From contig CAWCPR010000001.1 in assembly GCA_963797475.1 (NCBI GenBank), forward strand, positions 2,046,001 through 2,110,000: 64,000 nucleotides of DNA, written 5' to 3'. Below, in pieces: positions 1 to 9,055 of this stretch. The first letter of the stretch is position 1. The number at the start of each line of letters is the position of its first letter. A program made the position numbers and the translations under genes. The notes below the pieces were generated by a model. It did not search any database. It was not told the DNA's origin and was given only the letters and a program-made list of their open reading frames with translations. This stretch comes from CAWCPR01 sp963797475. GTDB lineage: Bacteria > Chloroflexota > Anaerolineae > Anaerolineales > UBA4823.

Positions 1-126
1 AGTTGCGTGGCTGGCTATCTTCCGGTTAGCACCGACCGCTGGCCAGCGGCAGCGCGCCCAGCACTTCTGCGATTTTTTCCATATGCACAGCCAAGGCAAA
101 CTCGAAACCTGCCATCGCCGGCTTAG

Positions 127-291
127 TCCAGCCGGCCTCGCCGCTCGAGCCGTTCGCCCTGGATCCGGCGGTTTTTCCCGGCCATCCTGATCCTGGCGAG
201 CTGCTTTCCAGGGTTTAACAGCCGGGGGGCAGCGCCAGACAAAACGGTTGAGGCGCTGCACCCTGGTGCGCTATTTGCTTTTCCACAGTTC
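127..291 (+). other. In-frame upstream extension of the rhamnosidase with a lipoprotein signal
   Basis: The reading frame of the rhamnosidase stays open upstream of its first ordinary start codon (TTG 292) back to a TAG at 124. The translated stretch is an arginine-rich segment, then a hydrophobic run (FFPAILILAS), then Cys, giving a lipobox L-A-S-C at about 193-204. This suggests that the true N-terminus lies here and that the enzyme is a secreted lipoprotein. No ATG, GTG or TTG occurs in frame between 127 and 291, so the real start is either a CTG codon or lies across a further lesion. Bases 1-126 hold nothing I can assign. Confidence 0.45.
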
Positions 292-1767
292 TTGCCCCTG
301 GTTGTGGCTGCTGACCCGATTACAATGGACAGCCCGATCTGGGCAGATACAACCTTACCCGGCTCGAATGAGGTGGCTTTATTCAGAGAACCATTCACCC
401 TGAGTGAAACGCTTGCCAGCGCGAAACTGGCGATCTTTGCCGACACGCGTTACGAAGCCTGGTTGGACGGCGCCTGGGTCGGGAACGGTCCGGCCCGCTT
501 TTCCCGCGCCACCCATGAATACGATCTTTACAATTTTGGGACTCTGGCGCCCGGACCGCATATCATCGCTGTCCTGGTCCAATGGGCGCCAAACGTCCGG
601 CGCTCCGAATCCACCTCGCCCTACCTGCAGGCTCACATCCAGGGGGAGCGCGGCAGCCAGTTTTTTGTAATCGCCCGCACAAGTCCGGCCTGGAAAAGCA
701 TGCGCTCGGACGCCTGGGAGGAGAATGCGGCGCCGGTCCACTCCTGGGGGCTGATCGGGCCAACGGAACTCCTCGACCTTTCCAGACTGCCGGCCAATTG
801 GATGCGGCCGGAATACCCGGACCTGGATTGGCCGGGGGCCCAGGTGAAGGACCTTTCCGAGCAAGTGGTCAACAGCGCCCAAATAGCGCCGCTTCTGGAT
901 CTTTCCACTCACCAGCTCCCCGATTTCAAACCCGAGTTGATCCTATCTGAAGCCCAGTTCTCACCCGCGAAAATCACCTACCGGCCGCGCTCGATCCCCT
1001 TTCTGGAGCGCGTCCCGATCCAGGCTAAAGCGATCGACGCCGGCCTGCTCTCCCCGGGCAGAAACCTGGCTGAGCTTGTCCCCCCACTGCCCAATCCATA
1101 CAGCCTGAGCTTTACGGCCTTGCAGAACACATCTTTCAATATCGAGACGCTTTATACCCCTGATACCCCCATCTCAAGCTCGATCCGGCTCGACGGGCAG
1201 GTCCTGAATTGGATGCCGGCGGGTCACTTGCGCCCGGATGTTTACCAGGCTTCCTCGCCGGTCCTTTCCGGAGCGCACCAGCTCACGTTTACAGAGATCC
1301 CAACTCAAGGGCTGACGTTCAGCATTTCCAACACAGCCCAAATCAGCGCCAGCCTGCCGTTTGCCCAGGGATTGAACGCCGGAAGGCGGCTGCTGTTATC
1401 TAAACCTGAGAGCCGGCCTGACCTGGTGCAAATCTCCGGCAGTCAAAATCTGGACGTCGAGTTTGACGACCTGCCTGCTTACATCCTCCTGGATCTTGGG
1501 CGGGTGATCCAGGGTCGAGTGGAAGCCCAGGTGAGCGGGGCTGCCGGCGCGATCATCGATATGGGCTGGGACGAGCGCCTGTTGGGCGGGAAGCGCGCCC
1601 TGCCCTACCCGGGTTCGCTGCACCCACAATGGGACCAGGTCAATTCCTGGATCCTGGACGGCACAACACGTTCAGCTCTCCACCATCGACACGCGTGCCG
1701 GGCGTTATATCCTCATCGCCGTATGGGGCAAAGGTCCTGTGAAGCTGGACCACTTGCAGGTTTATGA
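292..1767 (+). CDS. GH78 alpha-L-rhamnosidase-like protein, 5' part (frameshifted)
   Basis: N-terminal half of a GH78-type alpha-L-rhamnosidase, an extracellular enzyme expected to release L-rhamnose from glycans. The segment around residues 35-130 (AKLAIFADTRYEAWLDG, then NGPARF) is the beta-sandwich typical of the region before the catalytic barrel. The meaningful frame runs to WILDGTTR at about 1672. There a surplus base in CGTTCAG (1673-1674) shifts reading, and the last roughly 30 codons to 1767 are out-of-frame sequence. The protein continues as QLSTIDTRAGRYILIAVWG in the next frame. Start is uncertain: TTG 292 is the first usual start, but a lipoprotein signal lies in frame upstream. 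Sits just ahead of a rhamnose-precursor and polysaccharide cluster, so a role in trimming or recycling rhamnose-containing surface glycan is an inference. Confidence 0.7.
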   Translation: MPLVVAADPITMDSPIWADTTLPGSNEVALFREPFTLSETLASAKLAIFADTRYEAWLDGAWVGNGPARFSRATHEYDLYNFGTLAPGPHIIAVLVQWAPNVRRSESTSPYLQAHIQGERGSQFFVIARTSPAWKSMRSDAWEENAAPVHSWGLIGPTELLDLSRLPANWMRPEYPDLDWPGAQVKDLSEQVVNSAQIAPLLDLSTHQLPDFKPELILSEAQFSPAKITYRPRSIPFLERVPIQAKAIDAGLLSPGRNLAELVPPLPNPYSLSFTALQNTSFNIETLYTPDTPISSSIRLDGQVLNWMPAGHLRPDVYQASSPVLSGAHQLTFTEIPTQGLTFSISNTAQISASLPFAQGLNAGRRLLLSKPESRPDLVQISGSQNLDVEFDDLPAYILLDLGRVIQGRVEAQVSGAAGAIIDMGWDERLLGGKRALPYPGSLHPQWDQVNSWILDGTTRSALHHRHACRALYPHRRMGQRSCEAGPLAGL

Positions 1768-3172
1768 GGAGCGTTATCCGGTGACCCTGAGCGGCAACTT
1801 TTCCTCCTCCGACCCGCGTCTAAACCAGGTCTGGCAGGTGGGGATCAACACACTGTTTGCCAATATGAGCGACGGCTACGCCGATCCCTGGCGCGAGCGC
1901 GGCCAGTGGTGGGGGGACGCCTTTGTGGATTATTACGCCAACCTGGCTGCATTTGGCGATACCACGCTTTTACGGCGCGGATTGTATTTGATGGCCGAAG
2001 CCTTCACGGATGGGCGCCCGGTCGCTATGGCGCCCAATGGCGCCGGCGCTCACATGCTGGATTACGGCATGCTTTGGGCGCAAGCTCTTAGCAGCTATTG
2101 GGACCTGACCCAAGATAGCGATCTCATTCAACAGGTTTACCCGGCGCTCAAAGCTTTCCTGAATTATCTGGAAGAATACGAGAATGGCGCAACGGGCCTT
2201 TTAGATATCCCCTCCGGTCACTGGTCTGTCACCACGTTGATCGACTGGGATGGGTTCTCCAGCCGCCAAGGGGAGTCGACGGCGGTTAACGCCCTGTATT
2301 ATGCCACCTTGCTCGCCGGCTCCCATCTGGCCAGCGCGATGCAGGATGCCAAAGCAGCCACAAGCTGGCAAACCAAAGCCTATGCGATCAAACAGCAGGC
2401 TTATCATTTTCTCTACCTGCCGGAGCAGCAGCGCTTTCTGTCCAGCATCCTGGACGGGGAAGATATCCCGCCCTCCCCGCACGCCCAGGCCTGGTCGCTG
2501 GCGAATGAGTTCGCTCCGGATGGAGAAACAGGCCCGGTCGCCGATTCGCTGGTGGATTTACTCTCGTCCGACCCCGCCGATCCCAATGTTGAAATCTACG
2601 GCATGTTCTGGGTGCTGGATGGCCTTGGCAGGGCCGGGCGCATTCAAGATGCGCTCGATTTGATCAAAAGCGATTACGGCCGCTTGCTCGACCTGGGAGC
2701 AACCACCTGGTGGGAGACCTTTCACGCCAACGAAGACTACTGGGCGGCGCTCTCTCACGGTTGGGGAAGCGCCCCAACCTGGTTCCTGTCCCGCTACCTC
2801 CTGGGCGCGGAAAGAACCGGTCCGGAAAGCTGGAAAGTAACGCCGGCCTTCCGCGGCGTGGAAACGGCCAGCGGCAGCCTGCCGCTGCAAACCGGCGCCG
2901 TTCAGATTTCCTGGGCGAACCCGGGCTGCGGCAGCTTGAGCCTGGACATCGTCGCCCCGCAGACTTCCCTGGGGGAAGTCGTCATCCCCTACACCAGCCC
3001 TTCGATGACCCTTGCGCTGGACGGTGAGGTGGTCTGGCAAGGCGGCAGCCCGGTACAAGAAGGTCCCGAACAATTTCCGGACGGCGTACATATCCCGCTC
3101 ACTGGCGGTCCATCCACTTTTGAAATCCAGGGAGTGCAGCCTGACTGCCCCGCGCTCCAAACAGGTCCATGA
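1739..3172 (+). CDS. GH78 alpha-L-rhamnosidase-like protein, catalytic 3' part
   Basis: Continuation of the preceding frameshifted gene; the first start codon in this frame is GTG 1739, but the homologous frame is already open from about 1674. It carries the (alpha/alpha)6-barrel catalytic region. ADPWRERGQWWGDA corresponds to the conserved GH78 block holding the general acid Glu. TTWWETFHANEDY followed by SHGWGSAPTWFLSRYLLG is the conserved second catalytic block and barrel end. A C-terminal beta domain follows to the stop at 3170-3172. The stop overlaps the ATG of the next gene (ATGA), so the two are translationally coupled. With one base removed near 1673 the full protein would be about 960 residues, normal for GH78, so the gene is either intact with a sequence error or freshly broken. 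Confidence 0.72.
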   Translation: MKLDHLQVYEERYPVTLSGNFSSSDPRLNQVWQVGINTLFANMSDGYADPWRERGQWWGDAFVDYYANLAAFGDTTLLRRGLYLMAEAFTDGRPVAMAPNGAGAHMLDYGMLWAQALSSYWDLTQDSDLIQQVYPALKAFLNYLEEYENGATGLLDIPSGHWSVTTLIDWDGFSSRQGESTAVNALYYATLLAGSHLASAMQDAKAATSWQTKAYAIKQQAYHFLYLPEQQRFLSSILDGEDIPPSPHAQAWSLANEFAPDGETGPVADSLVDLLSSDPADPNVEIYGMFWVLDGLGRAGRIQDALDLIKSDYGRLLDLGATTWWETFHANEDYWAALSHGWGSAPTWFLSRYLLGAERTGPESWKVTPAFRGVETASGSLPLQTGAVQISWANPGCGSLSLDIVAPQTSLGEVVIPYTSPSMTLALDGEVVWQGGSPVQEGPEQFPDGVHIPLTGGPSTFEIQGVQPDCPALQTGP

Positions 3173-4863
3173 ATCCCGGCATCTCGCGCTCGAATTTACA
3201 TTTTCTTTCACGCCAGCTCCAGCATCCTCGAACCTATCTGCTGCTGGCAATTCTTTTCCTGGGCATTCGCAGCGTCCAAATGTACCGTCCTTACATCCTG
3301 ATGGACGATGCATTCATCTCTTTCCGCTACGCTCAAAACTTAGCCAACGGCCAGGGGCTGGTGTTCAACCCGGGGGAGCGGGTGGAGGGGTATACCAATT
3401 TCCTTTGGACGGTTCTGATGGCCGGGAGCGTCAAAGCCGGCCTGGGATTCGGGGCAGCTTCCATTCTGCTCTCCGCCGCATCCGCCGCCGGCACCCTGAT
3501 TTTGATCTACCTGATGGGAAGACGTCTGTTCGCTTCCCGGCCTGGGGAAACGATCCTGGTAGCCGCCTCCATGCTGGCGTTCGCCGCGCTGGGCTCTCAA
3601 GCCAGGTACGTTGTCTCCGGTATGGAAACCCTGTTTTTCACTTTCCTGGTAAGCCTGGGATTGTATCTGTTCCTGTTCAGCAGAAAGCCGTTCCTGAGCG
3701 GTTTCTCCTTCGCCCTGAGCGCGCTGGCGCGCCCGGAAGGGGTGATGTATTTTGGGATTGCCTGGGGGTTTGCTGTTTTAATGGGTTCTGGTGTGTTGAA
3801 ACGGATACTCGCCGAAACGGCTGGAGAAAACAGCGGGGTAGCTACGTGGCGGCTAAGCGACTTCTTGTCCTTTAGCGCCGGGTTCGTGGTCTTGTTTGGC
3901 GTTTATTTTAGCTGGCGGTACGCCTATTTTGGCTACCTGCTCCCCAACACGTATTACGCCAAGGCTTCCGGGTTTCAATGGGAGCGCATCCAGCGCGGCT
4001 GGGGCATCCTGCGCTCCACCATCGACCAATGGGCGCTGCTGCCTTTTTTGGCCCTGGCGCTATTTTCCTTTTTCTCGCTGCGAAAAAAAAGCGCCTGGTC
4101 GCTTTTCTTGCTGATTGTCCTGGCGACGTTCGCATCCTTTGTCTACGTTGGCGGCGATTTCACGATTTGGTTCGGCCCGCGCTTTTTGATGCCTTGCCTG
4201 CCGGCCTTGCTGGCGCTATCCATGGAAGGCCTGGCTGTCATTGCCTCGGCGCTGCCTTTGCCAGCCGCTGCCCGGCTTTGGGGCCAACTGGCCATTTCCG
4301 CACTGCTCATCGCCGTGGCTTACTGGTTCTCCTGGCCCGCTCACAGCGTTAATCTAAGCGCTTTCGCCGTCCAGATGCAGGGCTGGGCTGAATTAGGGCA
4401 ATGGTTGGCAGCCAATACGCCGCCAGGCGCCACGATCGCTACAGACGCAGCCGGTTTAATCCCTTTTTTTTCACAAAGGTACAGCATCGATATGTTCGGC
4501 CTTACGGATGAACACATCGCTCACCTGGATATCCCCGAACAAGGCCCGGGGATTGTCGCTCACGAAAAATACGACCCGGAATACGTGCTGTCACGCCGCC
4601 CAGACTGCATCGTTTCCACCTGGGTCGACTTGCAGGGACAACCGATCTCGGCCGGGCTGGCCCTGGTCGGCGAACAATTCAACCGGTCTTACAAGCTGGT
4701 GGCTGTCGCCAAGACCCAACACGGGCCGCCGGAAAATGGGCGTTGGGTGATGCCCACAAGCGATTATCCGGAAAGACTTTACCAGGACGGCTACGTCACC
4801 GGGCTGTTTTGCCTGCAATCCACGCCGGCAAGCCAGGCCGCACAAGCCAAGGTGAGCCCGTAA
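3169..4863 (+). CDS. Polytopic membrane glycosyltransferase, ArnT/AftB-like
   Basis: 564-residue integral membrane protein with about ten hydrophobic segments. Residues 45-60 (MDDAFISFRYAQN) place an Asp-Asp pair in the first extracytoplasmic loop, followed by NGQGLVFNPGERVEGYTN. This is the signature of GT-C fold enzymes that use polyprenyl-phosphate sugars (LphB, arabinofuranosyl or mannosyl transferase-like). A soluble C-terminal part (about 410-540) contains TPPGATIATDAAGLIPFFS, common in this family. The start overlaps the preceding stop by four bases, and the next gene, a paralogue, begins six bases after this stop. Probable role: adding a sugar to surface glycan or protein outside the membrane. 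Donor and acceptor cannot be told from sequence. Confidence 0.75.
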   Translation: MNPGISRSNLHFLSRQLQHPRTYLLLAILFLGIRSVQMYRPYILMDDAFISFRYAQNLANGQGLVFNPGERVEGYTNFLWTVLMAGSVKAGLGFGAASILLSAASAAGTLILIYLMGRRLFASRPGETILVAASMLAFAALGSQARYVVSGMETLFFTFLVSLGLYLFLFSRKPFLSGFSFALSALARPEGVMYFGIAWGFAVLMGSGVLKRILAETAGENSGVATWRLSDFLSFSAGFVVLFGVYFSWRYAYFGYLLPNTYYAKASGFQWERIQRGWGILRSTIDQWALLPFLALALFSFFSLRKKSAWSLFLLIVLATFASFVYVGGDFTIWFGPRFLMPCLPALLALSMEGLAVIASALPLPAAARLWGQLAISALLIAVAYWFSWPAHSVNLSAFAVQMQGWAELGQWLAANTPPGATIATDAAGLIPFFSQRYSIDMFGLTDEHIAHLDIPEQGPGIVAHEKYDPEYVLSRRPDCIVSTWVDLQGQPISAGLALVGEQFNRSYKLVAVAKTQHGPPENGRWVMPTSDYPERLYQDGYVTGLFCLQSTPASQAAQAKVSP

Positions 4864-4869
4864 AAAGGC

Positions 4870-6357
4870 ATGAGCGAATTGACTTTGAGCGTAATGCAGC
4901 AGACCGGCCGGCGGGCAGCCTGGATGCGCCTTCTGCCGCTGGCCTATCTGGCCGCAGTCTCCGCCGTTCTTTTCCTGGCCTTTTCCCATTGGGGGTACGA
5001 CGATCCTTTCATCACCTACCGCTACGCCCAAAACATCAAAAACGGCCTGGGGTTCGTCTACAACCCCGGCGAGAGGGTGCTGAGCACCACAACGCCGCTG
5101 TTCACCCTTCTCCTGGCGGCTCTCTCATTTGTATGGGATGATTTGCCCAGGCTGGCTAACCTGATCGGCGCCATCAGCCTGGCCCTGGGCGGCCTGTTCC
5201 TTTGGGACCTGGCCCGTACCTGGGAAAAACCGCTGGCGGGTTGGGTCGCGCTGCTGCTTTACCCCAGTTTTCCCCTGCTCGCCACCACGCTTGGCTCCGA
5301 GACGCCGCTTTACCTGGCGTTTTGCCTGGGGTGCTTTGCTTTTTATGCTCGCCGCCGTTATGCCTGGAGCGCGGCTTTCGGCGCTCTGGCAATATTAGCC
5401 CGGCCGGATGGCATCCTGGTGCCGGCTGTTCTGGCCGTTCACTACCTGGTAAGCGAATTCGTCACCAGGCGTACGATCCCCTGGAGGGCCGTCCTGGTAT
5501 TCCTGGCGCTGGCTCTGCCCTGGTTTGTGTTTGCCTGGATCTACTTCGGCTCGCCTGTGCCCGCCACCCTGGCGGTAAAACAGTCCCAGGGCGCGATGGC
5601 TGCCAGCCAGCGCTTTGCCGCCGGCTTTGTCGCTCTTGCCGGGGCTTACGCGCAACGCTGGTATATCCAGGTCGAAGCTTGCCTGGCGCTGGTTGGCCTG
5701 GGAATCATAGCCTGGCGGGAACGCCGCTGGGCGCTCTTCCTGGTCTGGACGCTGCTGTACTTTCTCGGCTACGCTCTCCTGGGAGTCAGCCGCTACTACT
5801 GGTATTACGCCCCGTTAGTCCCCGGCCTGGTCGTACTGGTTGGGCTGGGCGTTTCGGGGTTATACGACCTGGCTAAATCAAAAATTGCAGCCCTGCGAGG
5901 CTCCTACACGATTGGTCTCTTTACGGCCGTCATCTTCATTCTGATCGGAGCGCCAGCGTTCGGCCAGCTTTACAGCCTGAACGCAATCCGCCAGCAGCCT
6001 GACAGCCGCATCCGCATCTACCGGGCAATCGGAGACTGGCTGCGCGACAATACCCCGGAACAGGCCTCGGTCGGGACTCTCGAGATCGGCATGATCGGCT
6101 ACTACGCCCAACGCAGCATGGTGGATTTCGCCGGGCTGCTCCAACCCGACGTTGGGGCTCATTTGGCCGGATCCACTTACGCTGACGCCGCAGTTTGGGC
6201 AGTCGAGCATTATCACCCGGCTTACCTGGCGCTGCAAAGCGGGGCATTTCCGGGGTTGGAGCAGGGCTACGCCGCCCAGCGCTGCCAGATCGCGCAGCGC
6301 TTTCCAGGGGAATTGTATGGATACGCCTCGGATATGGAGGTCTACGCCTGCCGTTAA
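4870..6357 (+). CDS. Polytopic membrane glycosyltransferase, ArnT/AftB-like (paralogue)
   Basis: 495-residue membrane protein related to the preceding gene. After an N-terminal transmembrane helix (about 20-38) it has GYDDPFITYRYAQN (Asp-Asp at 44-45) and NGLGFVYNPGERVLSTTTPL, the same GT-C first-loop signature. About ten further hydrophobic helices follow, then a C-terminal soluble segment with NTPEQASVGTLEIGMIGYYA. The ATG at 4870 is preceded by AAAAGG at suitable distance and lies six bases after the upstream stop, so the two genes form a tandem pair. Likely transfers a polyprenyl-linked sugar on the outer face of the membrane; the substrate is unknown. Confidence 0.75.
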   Translation: MSELTLSVMQQTGRRAAWMRLLPLAYLAAVSAVLFLAFSHWGYDDPFITYRYAQNIKNGLGFVYNPGERVLSTTTPLFTLLLAALSFVWDDLPRLANLIGAISLALGGLFLWDLARTWEKPLAGWVALLLYPSFPLLATTLGSETPLYLAFCLGCFAFYARRRYAWSAAFGALAILARPDGILVPAVLAVHYLVSEFVTRRTIPWRAVLVFLALALPWFVFAWIYFGSPVPATLAVKQSQGAMAASQRFAAGFVALAGAYAQRWYIQVEACLALVGLGIIAWRERRWALFLVWTLLYFLGYALLGVSRYYWYYAPLVPGLVVLVGLGVSGLYDLAKSKIAALRGSYTIGLFTAVIFILIGAPAFGQLYSLNAIRQQPDSRIRIYRAIGDWLRDNTPEQASVGTLEIGMIGYYAQRSMVDFAGLLQPDVGAHLAGSTYADAAVWAVEHYHPAYLALQSGAFPGLEQGYAAQRCQIAQRFPGELYGYASDMEVYACR

Positions 6358-6439
6358 TCAACCGGCTTTGACGGTCCGGGCAAGAATGCGTTACAATTGG
6401 GCGGCTTTTCACGAAAACTCAACGCAAAGGGTTGGCGAA

Positions 6440-6988
6440 TTGGAATTTACACCGGCTTTAATCCCCGACGTTCTCTTGATCACGCCGCAGCTCTACGGCG
6501 ACCAACGCGGTTTCTTTCTGGAAACCTACAACAGCAAACGATATATTGAGGCGGGTATATCCGCCCAGTTCGTACAGGATAACCACTCCGGCTCGTCGCA
6601 AGGCGTCCTGCGCGGGCTGCATTACCAGATTCGCCAGGCCCAGGGAAAGCTTGTGCGTGTGATCTCAGGCGAGATTTTCGATGTCGCCGTGGATCTGCGC
6701 CGCAGCTCGCCCAGCTTTGGAAAATGGTCGGGGCAGGTCCTTTCAGCGGAGAACAAGCTGCAGGTTTGGATACCGGCCGGGCTTGCGCATGGTTTTTACG
6801 TATTAAGCGATTGGGCCGAGCTGGTTTACAAGGCCAGCGATTTCTATGCTCCCCAGTGGGAGCGCACATTGATGTGGGACGACCCGGACATAGGCATTGA
6901 ATGGCCCTTGATCGCTGGACACCCGGCCGTTCTTTCCGAGAAGGACCAGCATGGGACACCCCTGCGCCAGGCCGAGCTTTACGACTGA
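6440..6988 (+). CDS. rfbC: dTDP-4-dehydrorhamnose 3,5-epimerase
   Basis: RmlC catalyses the double epimerisation of dTDP-4-keto-6-deoxyglucose, third step of dTDP-L-rhamnose synthesis. Signature GVLRGLHYQ has the catalytic His at about residue 61; GDQRGFFLETY near residue 20 and PAGLAHGFYVLSD follow, all typical of the cupin fold. I chose TTG 6440 because an AAAGG sits nine bases upstream and the product is then 182 residues, the normal family length. The frame is open further upstream (ATG near 6386), overlapping no family homology. First of four rhamnose genes in the order C-B-A-D, upstream of the polysaccharide glycosyltransferases. Confidence 0.9.
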   Translation: MEFTPALIPDVLLITPQLYGDQRGFFLETYNSKRYIEAGISAQFVQDNHSGSSQGVLRGLHYQIRQAQGKLVRVISGEIFDVAVDLRRSSPSFGKWSGQVLSAENKLQVWIPAGLAHGFYVLSDWAELVYKASDFYAPQWERTLMWDDPDIGIEWPLIAGHPAVLSEKDQHGTPLRQAELYD

Positions 6989-7045
6989 GATGGACCTCCG
7001 CCAGCCTGGATCAGGTTTTAAAGTAATAACATTGAGGAGTACCTT

Positions 7046-7510
7046 ATGCGCAATGTAATCGTCACCGGCGGAGCCGGATTTATCGGTTCGAATTTCATCC
7101 GCTACTTGATGAACGTCGAGCCGGATGTCCACATTGTCAACCTGGACGCACTCACTTACGCCGGCAGCCAGGAAAACTTAGAAGACCTGCCGGCTCCCGA
7201 CCGCTACACGTTCGTACAGGGCGACATCTGCGACCGGGAGCTGGTCGATACGCTCATGCGCCGCCACGAGATCGACACGGTGGTGCATTTCGCCGCCGAA
7301 ACGCATGTCGACCGCTCGATCCTGAACCCGGAGCCTTTCATCCACACCAACATCATCGGGACTTTCACCTTACTGGAAGCCGCCCGCCAGTTTTGGACTG
7401 AGGCGAAATTAATAGGCGCAGGGGCAGCTTCGAATGCAGTCCGTTTTCACCACGTTTCAACGGACGAGGTGTTCGGCTCGCTCGCGCCAGGAAGACCCCG
7501 CCTGGGATGA
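7046..7510 (+). CDS. rfbB: dTDP-glucose 4,6-dehydratase, 5' part (frameshifted)
   Basis: RmlB converts dTDP-glucose to dTDP-4-keto-6-deoxyglucose. This part holds the NAD-binding Rossmann motif VTGGAGFIGSN (residues 6-16), FAAETHVDRSI, and the catalytic STDEVFG. The ATG at 7046 follows a strong TTGAGGAG ribosome site. After FGSL the frame is lost: a surplus C in GCGCCAGG (7487-7488) shifts reading and the remaining codons to the stop at 7510 are not native. Removing one base restores FGSLAQEDPAWDETTPYAP. The split is therefore a single-base lesion or sequence error, not a real pair of genes. Confidence 0.85.
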   Translation: MRNVIVTGGAGFIGSNFIRYLMNVEPDVHIVNLDALTYAGSQENLEDLPAPDRYTFVQGDICDRELVDTLMRRHEIDTVVHFAAETHVDRSILNPEPFIHTNIIGTFTLLEAARQFWTEAKLIGAGAASNAVRFHHVSTDEVFGSLAPGRPRLG

Positions 7511-8162
7511 AACGACGCCATACGCTCCCAACTCGCCCTACGCGGCATCGAAAGCTGCCAGCGATCATTTGGTGCGTTCCTACGGGCACACATTTGGCCT
7601 GCCGTACACCATCACCAACTGCTCGAATAACTACGGCCCATACCAGTTTCCCGAAAAGCTGATCCCGTTGATGGTTTTGAACGCCCTGGCGGGCCGCCCG
7701 CTGCCGGTGTATGGCGACGGTCAGCAAATCCGCGATTGGCTGTACGTCGAAGATCATTGCGACGCCATCTGGACGGTTCTGCGCAAAGGCTCGCCGGGTG
7801 AGACCTACAACATCGGCGGCGGGACCCAGCCGGCCAACCTGACCATTGTCCGGACCCTGTGCGACATTTTGGATGAATGCCAGCCGGACTCTCCCTATAC
7901 CCCGCACAACTCGCTGGTCCGTTTCGTGCAAGACCGGCCCGGGCACGACCGCCGCTACGCCATGGACTTCACCAAGATCCAGCGCGAACTGGGCTGGCAG
8001 CCGCGCCAGTCGCTGGAGAGCGGCTTGCTAAATACCGTGCAATGGTATCTGGCCAACAGCGATTGGGTGGACGCCGTACAAAAGCAACAGGATTACCAAA
8101 GCTGGCTTTCAAAGAACTACAACCAGCAGCGCTTTGAGCCTCTGAAAGGGGGAACAGCATGA
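7434..8162 (+). CDS. rfbB: dTDP-glucose 4,6-dehydratase, 3' part
   Basis: Continuation of rfbB after the one-base frameshift at 7487-7488; the native frame starts about QEDPAWDE. It contains the catalytic YxxxK as PYAASKAASDHLVR, the TNCSNNYGPYQFPEKLIP block, and the usual C-terminal RPGHDRRYAMD with LGWQP. Joined to the first part the enzyme would be about 370 residues, slightly longer than the usual 330-350 for RmlB. The stop overlaps the start of rfbA (ATGA at 8159-8162). The first start codon in this frame (7434) lies within the upstream overlap and is not a likely real start. Confidence 0.85.
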   Translation: MQSVFTTFQRTRCSARSRQEDPAWDETTPYAPNSPYAASKAASDHLVRSYGHTFGLPYTITNCSNNYGPYQFPEKLIPLMVLNALAGRPLPVYGDGQQIRDWLYVEDHCDAIWTVLRKGSPGETYNIGGGTQPANLTIVRTLCDILDECQPDSPYTPHNSLVRFVQDRPGHDRRYAMDFTKIQRELGWQPRQSLESGLLNTVQWYLANSDWVDAVQKQQDYQSWLSKNYNQQRFEPLKGGTA

Positions 8163-9046
8163 AAGGGATTATTCTGGCCGGAGGGCGCGGCACACGGCTT
8201 TACCCGCTCACGATGGGGGTCAGCAAGCAGATGCTGCCCGTATACAACAAGCCTATGATCTATTACCCGCTCTCGATGTTGATGCTGACAGGCATCCGCG
8301 AGATCCTGGTGATCAGCACGCCGGATGCTTTAGCGGGCTTTCAGGCCTTGCTGGGCGACGGCAGCCAATGGGGGTTGTCTATCGTGTACGCCGGGCAAGC
8401 CGAACCGCGCGGCCTGGCGGATGCGTTCTTGATCAAGCCGGAGTTCATCGGCAACGAACCCGTGTGCCTGATTCTGGGCGACAATATCTTTTTCGGCACG
8501 AGCCTGCCCGACCGGCTGCGTGAGGCTGCAAAATTAGACCAGGGCGCGTTGATTTTTGCTTACCCGGTGCGTGATCCCCAAAGCTACGGCGTGGTCGAAT
8601 TTAATGAAAAAGGCCAGGCGTTGAGCATTGAAGAAAAGCCGCAGAAGCCGCGCTCGTACTACGCTGTGCCCGGGCTGTACTTTTACGACAATCAAGTCGT
8701 TGAATTCGCATCGAGCCTGAAACCTTCGAGTCGTGGTGAGCTGGAAATCACCGACCTGAACAAGATCTATTTGGAACGGGGCCAACTGCAGGTGGATGTT
8801 TTAGGGCGAGGCATCGCCTGGCTGGATGCTGGAACGCACGAGACACTGCTGCAGGCGGCCAACTTCGTCCAGGCTGTGGAAGACCGGCAGGGAATGATGA
8901 TCTCCTGTCCGGAAGAAATCGCCTACCGCAGGGGCTTTATCGACAAGGAAACCCTGCACCGGCTGGCCTTAGGGTTCAAGCAAAACAGCTACGGCGATTA
9001 CCTGCTGCGCCTGGTAAAAGACGAAGGGCTCCTGGCTCAATACTGA
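8159..9046 (+). CDS. rfbA: Glucose-1-phosphate thymidylyltransferase
   Basis: RmlA makes dTDP-glucose from dTTP and glucose-1-phosphate, the first step of dTDP-rhamnose synthesis. The N-terminus MKGIILAGGRGTRLYPLT carries the nucleotide-binding LAGGxGTRL motif. SKQMLPVYNKPMIYYPLS and LGDNIFFG (metal-binding Asp) follow, with GxAWLDAGTHE toward the C-terminus. At 295 residues it has the standard length of short RmlA enzymes. Start overlaps the end of rfbB by four bases. Confidence 0.96.
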   Translation: MKGIILAGGRGTRLYPLTMGVSKQMLPVYNKPMIYYPLSMLMLTGIREILVISTPDALAGFQALLGDGSQWGLSIVYAGQAEPRGLADAFLIKPEFIGNEPVCLILGDNIFFGTSLPDRLREAAKLDQGALIFAYPVRDPQSYGVVEFNEKGQALSIEEKPQKPRSYYAVPGLYFYDNQVVEFASSLKPSSRGELEITDLNKIYLERGQLQVDVLGRGIAWLDAGTHETLLQAANFVQAVEDRQGMMISCPEEIAYRRGFIDKETLHRLALGFKQNSYGDYLLRLVKDEGLLAQY

Positions 9047-9055
9047 AACCGGCTG

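Noticed and set aside
26..115. Short - strand reading frame of 29 codons (MAGFEFALAVHMEKIAEVL...) at the window start
   Set aside because: It reads like the end of a protein, but any longer version would have to run antisense through the rhamnosidase signal region, and there is no ribosome site. Too short to support.
7046..8162. Programmed +1 or -1 ribosomal frameshifting as explanation for split rfbB and the other four split genes
   Set aside because: No slippery heptamer, stop-codon context or stimulatory structure shared by the five sites; the affected genes belong to families that are not known to use recoding.
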